This document shows positions 12,054 to 26,072 of a DNA stretch of 64,000 bases, piece after piece. Numbering within the stretch: the stretch's first letter is position 1; each line of letters opens with the position of its first letter. Below the pieces are notes generated by a model. That model saw nothing but the letters and a program-made list of their open reading frames with translations. It made no database searches and was not told where the DNA came from. Made by a program: the position numbers and the translations under genes. The stretch is from NCBI RefSeq assembly GCF_001625215.2, contig NC_030383.2, positions 59,882,949-59,946,948 on the forward strand. Direction: 5' to 3'. The stretch is from Daucus carota subsp. sativus. Its lineage: Eukaryota; Streptophyta; Magnoliopsida; Apiales; Apiaceae.

Positions 12054-12540
12054 ATATGTATCAAATAACAGAATCATGATATCTACCAATAATGATTTCT
12101 ATTTTACAGTGTACACTCTAATCTCCCTAAACAGAGTAACAAATTCAAGAACACTCAAAACATGCTGTGAACTTTCGTCAAAAAAAAAAATAAAAAAAGC
12201 ATGCTGTGAACTACAACACTATTTATTATGCATGTTCGGATGTTCCTGGTTTTTGTTATTTTATGATGCAAATTGATGCTCTTAAAACTAACCCAACGGC
12301 AACCATTCATACAAGTTGCTGGTATAGAGCATGTGAAATTATCTTTACATGCAGTATCAATCAAAGTGAATATGAAGCACACCAGTCCTAAAGCAAAATG
12401 TTTTCGCTCGTATTTCTTTGATTTAATCGACTTCCAAGCATTCTTCATTCAACTTCTACCTGGACAAGGCCTCTACTTGCTATACATCCAGTCATTCCTT
12501 ATTCCAATACCGGAAATATACCAAACTTCTTTTTTAAAAA

Positions 12541-12620
12541 TATAATACGATCCTGATAAGCCCTCCACCCAACATCTTGAGGTTTTGGGAGAACTGGTCA
12601 CTTAACATGGTATCAGAGCT
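12541..12620 (+). mobile_element. LTR-retroelement fragment with primer-binding site
   Basis: The fragment ends in TGGTATCAGAGC, the usual initiator-Met tRNA primer site of plant Copia and TRIM elements, and shares its body with a fragment at 24746-24832. It is a fossil piece: the end of a long terminal repeat plus the primer site, with no coding part. Confidence 0.6.
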
Positions 12621-13298
12621 TTTACTAAGCACAATACTGCGAGAATTGAGAGAAATGATACTAATTTCGTGCAATATGTTAGCTGAGCTTCAATGTTGAT
12701 ATTGGACATAGAACCTTCCTTTGATCCGGCAGTCAAGTGTCTCAATTCTATGCTCAGAAAGTCTTTAGTTTCCATAAGATTAGCAAAACAAAAATGTTAC
12801 AATTTCTTCAAATTTATGAGAACAATATGAAACTACACAGCATCTACATAACAAGCAAGCAATTTCGATGGAATCCCTCACAATATCATAGATTAGCTTA
12901 TAAATGCAACTTTGTAAAGACAACACTCACCTGGAACTCTCAACCTACCTTAGCAGCAATTTGGTTAAAATCCACTTGCCTCTACAAAACACATTGACAT
13001 AATTTAAATCAATCCCCAACACACATTCTAATATACCACAAAAGTTAAAATACAGGACAATAGAAATTAATACAGCCTACCTCAATCTCAATTCTCAAGA
13101 GAACTCCACAAAAGGAATATAACAAAAAATCCACCATTGACAGATTTTAGTACATAAAATTCACTCGCGGAACTTCATTATGGACGTGAACGGTTTTAAC
13201 CCTATAATGTGATCCAAAACAAAGTAACACATGCGCTTTTTATTTAGGAAATTTAAAATTATGTCTATAATTTCTAGTATAATTTTCTTGTGTTGCAA

Positions 13299-13390
13299 AC
13301 TTTTACGGGAAAATAACATGTTTCTCAAAAGATTAACCTTTATACACTTTTACGGGAAAATAACATGTTTCTCAAAAGATTAACCTTTAA
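13299..13390 (+). repeat. Perfect 47-base tandem duplication
   Basis: A unit starting ACTTTTACGGGAAAATAAC occurs twice in a row (13299 and 13346) with no visible mismatch over the shared part, so the duplication is recent. Confidence 0.85.
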
Positions 13391-13853
13391 GGGTGTGTAT
13401 TCGATTGGGATTTTAAAGTATTTTTTTTCATTCATGAAATCCGAGGGTATTCGATTGGGATGATAATAAGAATATTCAATTGCAAAAAAAAATAAAAAAA
13501 TCTCACATCATTGTTTAGAACTAACAAAAATTATTTTCTCAAACCAAATATGTGACGATTTTATCAGGATATTCTTGAAATCTTGGGCATTATTTGCCGG
13601 GAACCCACCATAAATATGCATCTTCAAGATTCAAGATTCGAGAACAAACAGTTTGTAACTTTTTTTCCTATTTTTCTTAAGAGAAACTACCCACATTATT
13701 GCGGGATTTCCAGTGTAACATGTTATGCATCTTGATCACATCTTGTGCAGACTTAAAAGCAAAAGCTAATTTAACATCATTTTTAAAGAGCTTCAAAAAT
13801 GCACCTCAACTTGTGAAAGTTTAACCAAGAGAGTTCTGTTACAGACTTGCAGA

Positions 13854-16800
13854 TCATAAGCAAAACAATATGGTTACAACAAGTGGGATCAACCATTGGA
13901 AAAGATACAAAATACGACGAGAAACTGAAATCGAGGTTGATATTTCTACAGAGAATCTGCAGTTCTCCATTGATGGATTAACTGTGGTTATCAACCCCAA
14001 CCCACCAAAATCACAACTGTCGAATCTTTGGCCCTGCTGTTGATAATAGCTATTAAAGGCGTAAGATATATTACCAGGGTAACTAATGTTGAAACATGAT
14101 CCCCCAGGAGAAAGTGCAGAGCAATCGGCTAGCAAACATGCCTCTGAAGCCTTTGCAGTTACGTTGGACAGGTCTTTGTTATTGTTCACTACACACCATC
14201 TTGTGGAAAGGTATTCGACATTCTCAGCATCCACCATCTTCTTTGAGCCCCGCCCAAAATCAACATGGTACTTTGCTTGGCCATCAAAAGTGAATATACC
14301 CCAGTGCCTCTCAAAATTTCCAGTAGCTATGCTTCTCTGGTTTTCATCCAGAAGGCTTAATATGTAAGTTTCAATTGGAGGATTATGAGGCCTGAGTGGG
14401 CTCCCTGACTTGCTATTGAGGTGGCCTATCAGGCCCTTCATAAATTCTTCTGCGATAGAAGAAGTTGCATTTGCAAATCCATCAGTAGGCCAACCGATCT
14501 GGCCAATCACAATATCAATCTGTGGGAATCGAGCTGCTGATAATGCAGAAACAACGGTATCATAACTCAAGTCAAAGGCATTTTTGTATATCTTGTGACT
14601 GTCATTATGTGGGTGTGCAGTTTCTCTAAAGAGAGCAAAGTCAAGTGATGTGTTCTCCTTTTGGTAGTATTTTAGGAATGGGGAAATTGTCACAAAGAAA
14701 GGAGAATGATGCTTGTCAAGAAATCCAAGGAGTTGAATCATGGTTTTGTTGATATCAGACCTAAAGTGTCCCCCCGAAGGGAGGCCAGATTTCGACTGGA
14801 AGGCATCAAAACTGCATGGAACAACCACCCGTACTTCGTTTGCCAATTTTGCTCTGAACAGTGCTGCCTGAATGTTAGTGGCAGCCCCAACAACAAAGGG
14901 ATGAAATTGGTTACCATAACTTTGCAGGAATGGCTCATCTCCAACAGCAATATAACTGCATATGCCTCAAAGCAGTGAGCCAATACAAATGAAATATTGA
15001 TAAAGGTATGTAATTTACATTTGATATATCAATGGTCATTATTCAGAATTCCAATCTAGATTACATATATATATTTGAACATATGTTAGCTTACAGGTAA
15101 AGAAGGCACGGATGATGAAAATATTATGCCCTTCATGCATTACACTTTAAGCTTGTCAATATGGCTAAGTTTAGCGTGATGTAAAGAGGTGGAGATGTAA
15201 ATTGCGAGTATGGGATGGAGTGCAAATGGCTTTCCAAGTAAATAATATGATGAAGGACGGGGAAAATAAACTTTAGCCATGTACTATTCATCCAACATTT
15301 TTGCGTACCTTGCATCCATGAGTTAATTCACTTAAATTTCTACACAGACGTACTTAAAGGGTGATGTACAAAGAAATTATAGAACAGAACTGGAGAAGTA
15401 CACATATGAATACCACAATTTGTCATTCTCAATGCAGATTCATCACGTCACTTACTCCAAAACTGGTCTTGGTTTTCCACTGCAATAAAAGTTCCTTTAA
15501 GATGTACTACGCCAAATTGATATTGAATTTAACTCTCAACAAGTGATGGTCAAAGTTGGTCTTTTTCCTTACTCCAAAACTGTCTCTATCATCCAATCCA
15601 CTCCCTCCCCCAAACACCCACACACCAAAAGGCCTTTGTAGAACTAAAACAGAAAGAGGAAGCTTTCATATAAAGAGACAAATTGAGTTCCTTTCCAACA
15701 TAAACGCAATGTTGCACTTGTAAACATATACTAGTATATACAACTACACTCATCTACGTTTATGTGGCAGCAACAACTTTACTCTAAGATCTACAAAATC
15801 TCTACAAATTTAACCATCTCTCCCCTTTTTGATTTGGTAGATTAGCACCAAGCGATGCATTATAGATTTAGTTACCTAATCAGCGTACCTGATCAAAAGC
15901 TATTACTAAGTAATTCTGTCCACACTCCACATCAATACAGCACATACAGTAGAACTTTGATAATCAACACTTTTTTGCCCCAACCTTACTAAAAATTGAA
16001 TTTCAACCGTGACAAATTAATATTTATTTCCGGTCTCGTGGGCTACCAATCAAGTAAGGTTTTACATATAAATCACTGAATAGCTTAAACGCAAAGCTCT
16101 TCCTGCCTCCCCATTCCAAGAGTCATGGGTTTAAAACTTCTTCAATGCAGTTAATCCTCAATAAATCAATATCCTTGGGATCTCATTCAATTATATTTAA
16201 CAAGTTAACAAATACACCGGCTCTATCTATGTTGGGACCGGAACAATTATTCATTTACTCAGGCTCAAGTCTACTTAACAAACTTCCGGTCTCGAGGGCT
16301 AACAATTAAGTAAGTTTTACAAACAAACTTTTCAATAGCTTAAACGCAAAGCTCTTACTACCTCCCCATTCCATGAGTCATGGGTTCAAAACTTCTTCAA
16401 TGCAGTTAATCTTCTATAAACTAATATCCTTGGAATCGTAAAATCACACTTAATTATATATATCAAGTTTGCAAACACATTTATGTTGGGACCGAAACAA
16501 TGAGGCTCAATTCTACTTAACAAACACAATGTACTAACATACCCAAACCCCAAATGCACATAACCAACAAGACTAATTGAAAAGAGCCATACCGAATACG
16601 TAACCTCCCAGCCCCCTGAGAAACAAATCTAGTCACATTATCATGAACCCAATTCTGAGCAGCCTTAAAAGAGGAGTTGAGGCCATGAAGCATTGAATTA
16701 GGAATGCCAAGAGTAACATCAGCATTGTAGCCAGAAAGGGCTTCAAGAACACTAGCATCTGCATCGAAAAGCTTGATTTTTGTAATGCCATTGGCTTTCA

Positions 16801-16942
16801 AGAGCTCAACAGCTTTGTCTGGTGGGAGAGGATGGGATGCTGAGGTTCCCCAGTTGACTCCAATTGCTGTGGTGCTAAAAAGAGATGAACCCAAGTTGAG
16901 GAAGAGGAGGAGGGAGATTGTGTAGTTGAGTTTTAAAGACAT
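13854..16942 (-). CDS. GPI-type GH17 glucan endo-1,3-beta-glucosidase with X8/CBM43 module
   Basis: Two exons, 16593-16942 and 13854-14955, join in frame as 483 residues. Residues 1-27 form a signal peptide; the GH17 barrel starts at IGVNWGTSASHPLP. The proton-donor motif YIAVGDEPF has Glu124. The second motif reads IVIGQIGWPTDG, so position 269 is Gln where the family usually has the nucleophile Glu. An X8/CBM43 module follows from about RWCVVNNNKDLSN, with six or more Cys, and a hydrophobic tail (LYLFQWLIPLVVTILFCL) suggests a GPI anchor. Such proteins sit at the plasma membrane or plasmodesmata and cut or bind callose. The Gln makes hydrolysis doubtful unless this is a subgroup feature; some plant GH17 members may share it, which I could not check. 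The single intron holds a tandem SINE-like pair. Confidence 0.9.
16028..16525 (+). repeat. Tandem pair of SINE-like repeats in the GH17 intron
   Basis: Two units, 16028-16283 and 16284-16525, both begin TTCCGGTCTCG and end CTACTTAACAAAC. Each holds an A-box-like AGCTTAAACGCAAAGCTC and a B-box-like GGTTCAAAAC (GGTTTAAAAC in unit 1), as in tRNA-derived SINEs. The head-to-tail join is exact. Confidence 0.6.
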
Positions 16943-18216
16943 TGGTGAGAAATGGTGAGAAAGATTGGAGCTTTGTTGGTTTGCTCAGCTTGTGCTTGAT
17001 TGAACATTCAAGAAGAAAAAAGGAAAAAGAAAGAGTAACACTGTACCTGCCAAAATGTATCTCAGAATTTATTCCGAATCATATAGTGATTTTTTAATTT
17101 ATGTTATTATTTGTTTCAAAAAAAAATTATGTTACTATTATAATTTTTATTAGTCATATTTGCAAGAAAAATATTCATTATTCAGTGAATTTTGTAATAT
17201 TTATCATATATGAAAATTTTGTTGTTTAACTAAAAATTGAAAGAAATTAAAAAGACAAATCCTTTTTAATACATCAGATTATTGATAGAGTGAATAAATC
17301 AATCATTTCTTGAAATCTTTTTTCTGATTCAAATCACGATATCTTTTTCCAATTCAAAATCACAATGTAACATCTATTCTCAGTTCATAGAATAGATGAC
17401 ATAAATCAAGAAATGAATTTTTGTTCAAGAATGAAATTTTATCAATCAGGACTTTTCATATCCGGTTCATCAACAACATCAAAGTTCATATATGTTGAAT
17501 CGAAACCATATCAAAGTTCAGATATGTTGAAATAGGATGAATTGAGACGGTGTTTTATAACACTGTAATATCTTGAATATATTAATCATGACAATGGTAT
17601 AAGCTCGCATATTCAAAAGGTTTAAAACGATTTATCAAATATAGTAAAAATTTCTTTGTTATTTGAGAATAGCAGACCTCCGCAGATATAAAAAATGAGG
17701 ACAAATATCTTCTTGGGTATGCAGATTACACACAAGTCACAACTGAGAGCATCAAGCCATAATTAAAAACAGACCTTCAAATATCTAAAAAGACCTTAAG
17801 AAATGAAGAAATCAATATACAATATTAAAGTGCCATAATTGACACCTCTTTATTAAAATGTAAATTTCTAACCTTCACAAATATACAACACCATACTACC
17901 AAAACTCCTAGATCAAGAATTTGTAAACCATTCTGTGACAAACACATACCAAGAACTATAAGAGACTCGAAAGCATATTAATAAATTCATAGGATTACCT
18001 TAAGATAACAGCCAGAAATTAAAATCCGCACAAAGTCAGTAACCAAAATACAGGACATTTAAAAACTCAATTTAAACTGCTAAAGGCATATCACTGAAGC
18101 ACAATTAAGTTCCATCTAAGCAAGACCAATATAACTCTAGATTTCATGATTAAAAACAAAGTAAACAAGCCACAAGCCAGAAGTCCTCTTTCTAGCCTGG
18201 TTAATTAAGAAATGCA
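16943..18216. other. Intergenic, no gene seen
   Basis: Holds the 5' flank of the GH17 gene on one side and the 3' flank of eS4 on the other. AT-rich, with several loosely repeated AATCAAGAAATGAAT-like bits near 17300-17460, and no recognised element. Confidence 0.5.
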
Positions 18217-20253
<2,037 letters not shown>

Positions 20254-20343
20254 GTTGTAGTATTGAGATGGTAGTGACCGGAAGTGGGTCTCGGCGGAGC
20301 AGCTACACTGTTGTCGAGTGAGATGAACGAGAGAAAGAGAGAG

Positions 20344-20422
20344 AAACCCTAGCTAGGTTTTTGTATACTTTTCTGGCCCAGTTTGTAAGCCCAAATGTTT
20401 TCAGTTTTTGTTACAAGGCCCA
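20344..20422 (-). promoter_or_regulatory. eS4 promoter: telo-box and site II motifs
   Basis: AAACCCTA (telo-box) lies at 20344-20351, TGGCCCA at 20374-20380 and AGGCCCA at 20416-20422. Telo-box plus TGGGCC (site II) pairs are the typical promoter code of plant ribosomal protein genes, bound by TCP and telo-box factors. They lie about 90-170 bases upstream of the ATG. Confidence 0.7.
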
Positions 20423-20506
20423 AACCTAATTGTGCAATGGGAAATTGAATTTCTTCTTTGACTAACCACTCATGCGAGAATAAAAAAGAAAAAAAAAACT
20501 ATTTAT

Positions 20507-21184
20507 AGCATCTTCAAAGCGTAAAACATTGTGTTTCAATGATATTGCCTATATTGTTTGATTATAATTCAAAAATTATATATTATTAATATTTAAATTG
20601 TTAGAGCATCTTCAACGGCGTTGGCTAAATTGGATCTGTAAGATATTATGTAAAATTTGCCGAACTTGTAAGACATTGTGCTTCAACGGTATTGGCTATA
20701 TTGGTTGGCTATAATTTAAAAATAATATGTTATTAATATTTAGATTGTTATAAATAGAATATATCAGTTTAATATGGTAATAAATAATATGTAATGAGTG
20801 GGAAGGAGGAAAATAAATTGCGGGAGATAGACGTGGAATTCACTACAGATATGTAGCGGATAGACAAATATAATCATCTATACAAGGATGGCTATAATTA
20901 TACACAAGGGGTTGTTGTGGTTGGAGTTCTATTTTTTGTGAATATTAGCTATAAAATTTAATTTTGGAAAGTCACATGGACTTTTAGCTTTGTGAGGGTT
21001 GGAGATGCTCTTATAAATTGAATATATTAGTTTAATAAATGATGTGTAATACAGACTATAATTATAGACAAGGGTGTGAGTGTGGTTGGAGTGTAAATTT
21101 TTGAAGAAATTGATTATAATTTTTATTTATAGTATGCTAACTAAGTTTTTAGCTAATGGCTATTCATAATTGGACATGCTCTTG
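20507..21184. mobile_element. MITE interrupted by a sister MITE
   Basis: The inner copy, 20604-21010, starts GAGCATCTTCAACGG and ends GTTGGAGATGCTC with TTA on both sides, the target duplication of PIF/Harbinger-type MITEs. The DNA around it (20507-20603 and 21014-21184) is itself a related element: it starts GCATCTTCAAAGCG, holds the same TATTAATATTTA block and ends GACATGCTCTT. No transposase frame is present. Confidence 0.6.
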
Positions 21185-21809
21185 TATGAGAAGATAAAAT
21201 AAATAAAACAAAATCTAAATATCATCTGGAAAAAAATTCCGGATAATATGACAGATTGATGGCTCTCAAATTATTTTCCTCGTGACGTATATATGGTTAT
21301 TTTAATTGGGTGAATTCTATATAAGTTTTCATTATTAATGTGAGTGGAAATCATATATTTCCCGCTTAATATTTGAAAATAAAAAAAATTATTTTTTGAG
21401 TTATCTAGTACGTATTATATATAACTTGATTGATTGATAACTGATAACTTGATTAATCATAATATATACAAATAGGATGCGGAGCGGAGAACGTAATATT
21501 CATTTACTCTTTACATACATATTTTTCACATCAAATATTATCCATAAACTTTATTAATTATTTGCTTTAGAAAATTAGCAAAAAAAAATAATATTTGCTT
21601 TAGAATATTAAACAATGAATAAATATTACTTGAAAAAATAAGCCATCAAAATAGATAAAATATAATTTCGTTACTTTGTGAATTTGACCTGAGAGTCTGA
21701 GACACACACGCAACTCTGTTTTTATGAATTGAGCAGAATAATTTTCATCCTTTTTTTTGAATTTTCAAAGAAAATGTGTGGTTGAGTAAGTGCAGAGTGA
21801 GATAAGAAA
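21185..21809. other. 5' flank of CCR-like gene A
   Basis: AT-rich DNA with no recognised element. No clear TATA box could be chosen among many AT-rich runs. The bases before the ATG read GATAAGAAAATGGAAG. Confidence 0.4.
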
Positions 21810-24800
21810 ATGGAAGCTAAAGACAATACAGAAAAGACAGTGTGCGTAACAGGCGGGAGTGGCTTCATTGGCTCCTGGCTTGTTCGTCTCCTTCTCGACC
21901 GTGGCTACACTGTCCATGCAACCGTCAAAAATCTTCGTAAGTTCTGCTACGTCCCTCTCATTTTTTTACGATCATCTTGTATTGTTTGGCACGCAGTGCT
22001 AGTTTCATAATCTATTTTTAAAATTTTCAAATAATTTACGAAGAAAAATGATAGAGGAAGTATAGTTTATAGTACAATATTTTTTAGGTTTCTGTAAATT
22101 AATCGTGACTTGTTTGCTTCATTGTTTTAAGATGATGAGAACGAAACTAAGCATCTGCAAGCTCTGGATGAACATGAATCAGATCGTCTGCGTTTATTCC
22201 AAATGGATCTTCTCGACTATGACTCCATTGTCAGAGCCATTGCTGGTGTTACTGGCGTCTTTCACCTCGCGTCTCCAAACATCATCGACCAAGTTGTTGA
22301 TCCTGAGGTTTTTATATTTCTACACACGTTTACGTTGAAACGATTTATTGCTTATAGTGGAAGGTGTGATATCTGAACACGTGCTTTGGTGGCATAATCA
22401 GAATTCTGAAATAGACGGGTAAAATAATAAATTACTCCCCCGTCCTAACATGATGTTTACGTGCACGCATTTTGAGGCTCTTATAAAGTATAGTTGAATA
22501 ACATTTTTTAAATTTTTTCTTTTTTTAAATAAAAGTTTAAAGGTCAAACTTTTTTCCAGAATTTTTTTTAAAATAAATATATAATGTAAGTATACTTTAT
22601 AGGATCCTTCAAATGCGTGCCAAGAAGTAACGTAAAGAACCTGGTGGGACGGAGGGAGTACAAAATTTTGAAGGTATTCTGGCAGTTAGCGTCAACTGAT
22701 AATCAATTTTAACTAGAAATCTGGTTTATTTAAAAAATTTATATTGATTTCCAAGGTCAGTTGGGACCTTAGTCTAGGCTGACCCCTTTTTTCCGCATTG
22801 TATGCTTTGTTCATGTCATTACTCATTAGGCTAGCTGGTTTAAGGTACCTCCTGCAGGCTGCAACATACTGCAATACTGCATGTGTTCAAAAGCCCCTTA
22901 CAAAATCTTTTTTGTCCACCCTCAGATACGAATTCTAGCGCTTCGAGCTATTAAATCAGATGATTACAGCTATGGGAGCAATTAATCAGATGATTTAATT
23001 GAAGTATTTATAGGATGTTTTTTTTTTATATTTTAGTCTTTTTCGAATAGTTATGTTATTAATTTATTCACAAATTAAAATATTTTTATCAAGTTCTCTG
23101 TAGTTGTGTTGTGTCACCTTAGTTCTATAAATCCAGCCAAGCTTAATTCCATGTAAGACATCAATATGTGTTTAATGCTCTCGATTTTGCAGAAGGAAAT
23201 ATTAGGACCGGCAATACAGGGCACAAAATATGTGCTCATGGCTGCAAAGGAGCTTGGAGTCCGTCGCGTGGTCATCACCTCATCGAATGCAGCCATTATT
23301 CCTAACCATCACTGGCCAGCAGACGTGGCCAAGAATGAGGATTGCTGGACTGATGTTGAGTACTGTAAACAGAAGAAGGTGCACTAACTATCTCTAATTA
23401 TTCTGGACTAGTGCTGCAAAAAAATATGAACTTTACAGTAGAAACCAAAAGAACAGAGATAAATGAAGGAAAGGAAATGCACAACTAATAGTTCAGATGG
23501 TCTTAATAATTCTCCCTGTCTGTATTATATATGCTAGTTATGGTATTCCGCATCAAAGACACTAGCAGAGAAAGCGGCCTGGGAATTGGCCAAGGAAATA
23601 AGTTTAGATGTGGTTGTGGTGAATCCTGGAGCTGCGATGGGGCCTATTATCCCTCCAACTATTAGTGCAAGCATGTCAGTGATTCTTCGGCTTTTCCAGG
23701 GTAATATCTGGACATATTCATTTGTATATCTGTGATATTCCTCTAAAATTTCTTTAAAGAGAATCTTAGAAGTAGAACACATGCTTCTGCGCACAAGGGA
23801 TAGATTCATTGATGTATATATTGTCTTTTACAGTTGTCTATTATTTGTGCACGCTTCTCCGTTTCTTACACAGAATTTAATCAATAAATATAAGACCATT
23901 AAACAAAAACTCATGATCTGAGCCTTGTAAGTTGTAGCCTGTACCTTTCTCTCACTAAGTTCCCATTTTTCTTTTAATTCTCTCCTAAGTTGGCCGTTCA
24001 GAGAAGTACTACTGCGGTTTAGGACTGGCAGTCTGTCCAACTGAAAAAAGTCGAAAGGAAGATTTAGGCTTCTGAGCCTCAGGCCTTTTTAATGGATCCC
24101 ATAATCAGGCAGTTTGCAGTTCTTATTTCAGATTAAATATAATAAAATTGTTTTTTTTAATTAAAATAAGGTTCTTGGCTTTAGCTTCGTATCACCATGG
24201 ATATAGCATGTAAATATTTTACATGCCAGTGCTTAGTAAAGGTTCTATGTACTTACTCAAACTGTAAAAACTATAGACTCAGATGCAATGAAATTCATTT
24301 CAAATTATTTTGCAAAAAAAAAAATTCAATTCATATTCGACGTTGCTTCTCTTCTGTGCCAATACTGATCTTGATTGACATCTTTCGACCAATTGGACAT
24401 ATAGTCTATTCTAAAACCTACACCTGACTTGCCTCTTTGTTAGTTTGATGTTTACTCAACTTCTCTTTGTTATTGATCCTCCTTTGGGCTAAACTGCCTT
24501 ATTAAAGTTACATTTCTGTACTTGCAGGCTGTACAGAAACTTATGATGACCTTTATATGGGAGCAGTTCATGTTAAAGATGTGGCCCTAGCTCATATACT
24601 AGTTTATGAAAACCCATTGGCGACTGGTAGGCACTTGTGTATCGAGTCCATCTGTCATTTTAGTGACTTTGCAGCAAAGGTTGCAGAACTGTACCCGGAA
24701 TATCAGTTACCTAGGTAATTTGTCTACTTTATCAAAGCTAATAATTGTTAGAATATAATATGATCCTAGTAAGCCCTCCTATCAAAATCTCAAGGTTTTG

Positions 24801-25116
24801 GGAGAACTGGTCACTTACAATGGTATCAGAGCTCAGGCACACTGCTTACTTAATAATAATGTCTTATAGTCTGTATCGTTTTTGGAGCATATGTATAAGT
24901 CCGTGACTTATGTTCTTCTATCATTCATCTTCAAAAAAACTTATATTTTGTACTAATTCTTAATTTGGCAGCCTACCAAAGGATTCCCAACCAGGGTTGC
25001 TGAGATGGAAGGATCCAGCCAAGAAGCTGATGGACTTGGGTTTGCAGTTTACTTCTATGGAGCAGATTATCAAGGATTCTGTTGAGAGTTTGAAGAGCAA
25101 AGGATTTATTTCCTGA
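21810..25116 (+). CDS. Cinnamoyl-CoA reductase-like protein, copy A (At5g58490/SNL6 type)
   Basis: Six exons, 21810-21936, 22132-22307, 23193-23378, 23538-23700, 24528-24714 and 24972-25116, give 327 residues. It is an extended short-chain dehydrogenase: [11 protein letters not shown] at about 14-23 binds NADP(H), Ser131/132 lie in VVITSSNAA, and the catalytic Tyr166 and Lys170 lie in [15 protein letters not shown]. The layout ([36 protein letters not shown]) is that of Arabidopsis At5g58490 and rice SNL6. These proteins are named after cinnamoyl-CoA reductase, but their substrate is uncertain. It differs from copy B at normally steady spots (NPGAAMGP against [14 protein letters not shown] against WYPASK), so it may have drifted or specialised. 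A MITE lies in intron 2 and an LTR fragment in intron 5. All exon joins keep frame, so the gene looks whole. Confidence 0.88.
22433..22660. mobile_element. Stowaway-like MITE in CCR-like A intron 2
   Basis: Begins TACTCCCCCGTCC and ends GGGACGGAGGGAGTA, inverted ends with TA flanks; 228 bp, non-coding. Confidence 0.75.
24746..24832 (+). mobile_element. LTR-retroelement fragment in CCR-like A intron 5
   Basis: Starts TGTTAGAATATAATATGATC and ends at the primer site TGGTATCAGAGC. It is the same family as the fragment at 12541-12620: a fossil end of an LTR plus primer site, with no coding part. Confidence 0.6.
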
Positions 25117-26072
25117 ATGGAGATGCTACCTTTTGCTCATATATAGTGTCTCGACAGGAAACTACAGCTGACAGCCTGAACATTGTGCAATAAATACATG
25201 CAGTAATTTTATTTTATATTTTTGCTGCAGCTAAATTAGCTCGAACCTTGATTCTGCTTGAAACAGTCCCTAATGCAGCAATTTTGGTTCTACCAATTGA
25301 GCTACCTCCCCGATTAAATATATTATAGTGGATACGAAAATAAACTTGATTCGTGTGGTGAGTGTCATGTTGAAAAGAAACCTAATCAAAAATATTATAA
25401 CCGAACTCAACTCTACCAGTTGTGCTACTCTACGCGACTTTTACTGTAGATGATATAAAAACTTGATTTGTATGGTTAGTGTCGTGTTGAAAAATAATGA
25501 AAACTAAAATCTAGGCCTATATATGTGGAGGAGCGAGGAACCGAACCTTCAACCTTGAGCGTGAAACGATCCTTTGCCAGGGTAATTCAAAGATAAAAGT
25601 ACTGTATTGACATATTCTGGAGATTCAGTTGTTAAGAAGAAACGGTGGGTGAACAAAAAAGGCAATACTGAGTACTAAACATTTTAGATACTAATACAAG
25701 GTCATATTTATTTGGTCATTAGGCGAACCTGGCCTCAATACTGAGCACTAAACATTTTAGATACTACAAGGTCTAAGTATGTATAGCAAGTTTAATTTTC
25801 TGGGAAAGGCATCGCAACATTTCCGTAAGAAATTTGCTAAATTGCTTTCGCTGCTTGATTAAGGGGAAAACTCCCTTTTTCCGGTTATATCACTATCAAG
25901 TTTAGAAGTAGAAGGAGCCATCTATGGCGTTGTTATAATGATTTTAACGGTTTAAGCTGCATTTAGACAGTTAATGATCCCTGGCGAATAATAGCCAGTG
26001 ATCGGTTCCTTCTTGAAATATTTAATTACAGAAATTTAGATATTCAGACACTGTTATAGTACAATTTTTCAG
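25117..26072. other. Intergenic between CCR-like A and the pseudogene
   Basis: Starts with the 3' UTR of copy A, then SINE-like repeats (25280-25600). After that come a short direct repeat, AATACTGAG(T/C)ACTAAACATT, at 25664 and 25737, and AT-rich DNA. No gene was seen. Confidence 0.5.
25280..25600 (-). repeat. tRNA-derived SINE-like repeats
   Basis: On the minus strand there are tRNA-like heads, such as GGGGAGGTAGCTCAATTGGT (A box) ending near 25306, and a B-box-like GGTTCGGTTCC near 25530. A tandem part repeat (25287-25384 and 25412-25495) shares CTACCA(A/G)TTG(A/T)GCTAC and the end GTGTTGAAAA. Related copies lie at 31215-31640. Confidence 0.5.

Larger units (their letters stand above)
12054..13853. 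other. Intergenic with repeat scraps
   Basis: No gene was seen. It contains an LTR/primer-site fragment (12541-12620), a 47-base tandem duplication (13299-13390) and a TTCGATTGGGATT repeat motif at 13404 and 13448 that is common in plant transposon debris. The end nearest 13853 is probably the 3' UTR of the GH17 gene. Confidence 0.45.
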
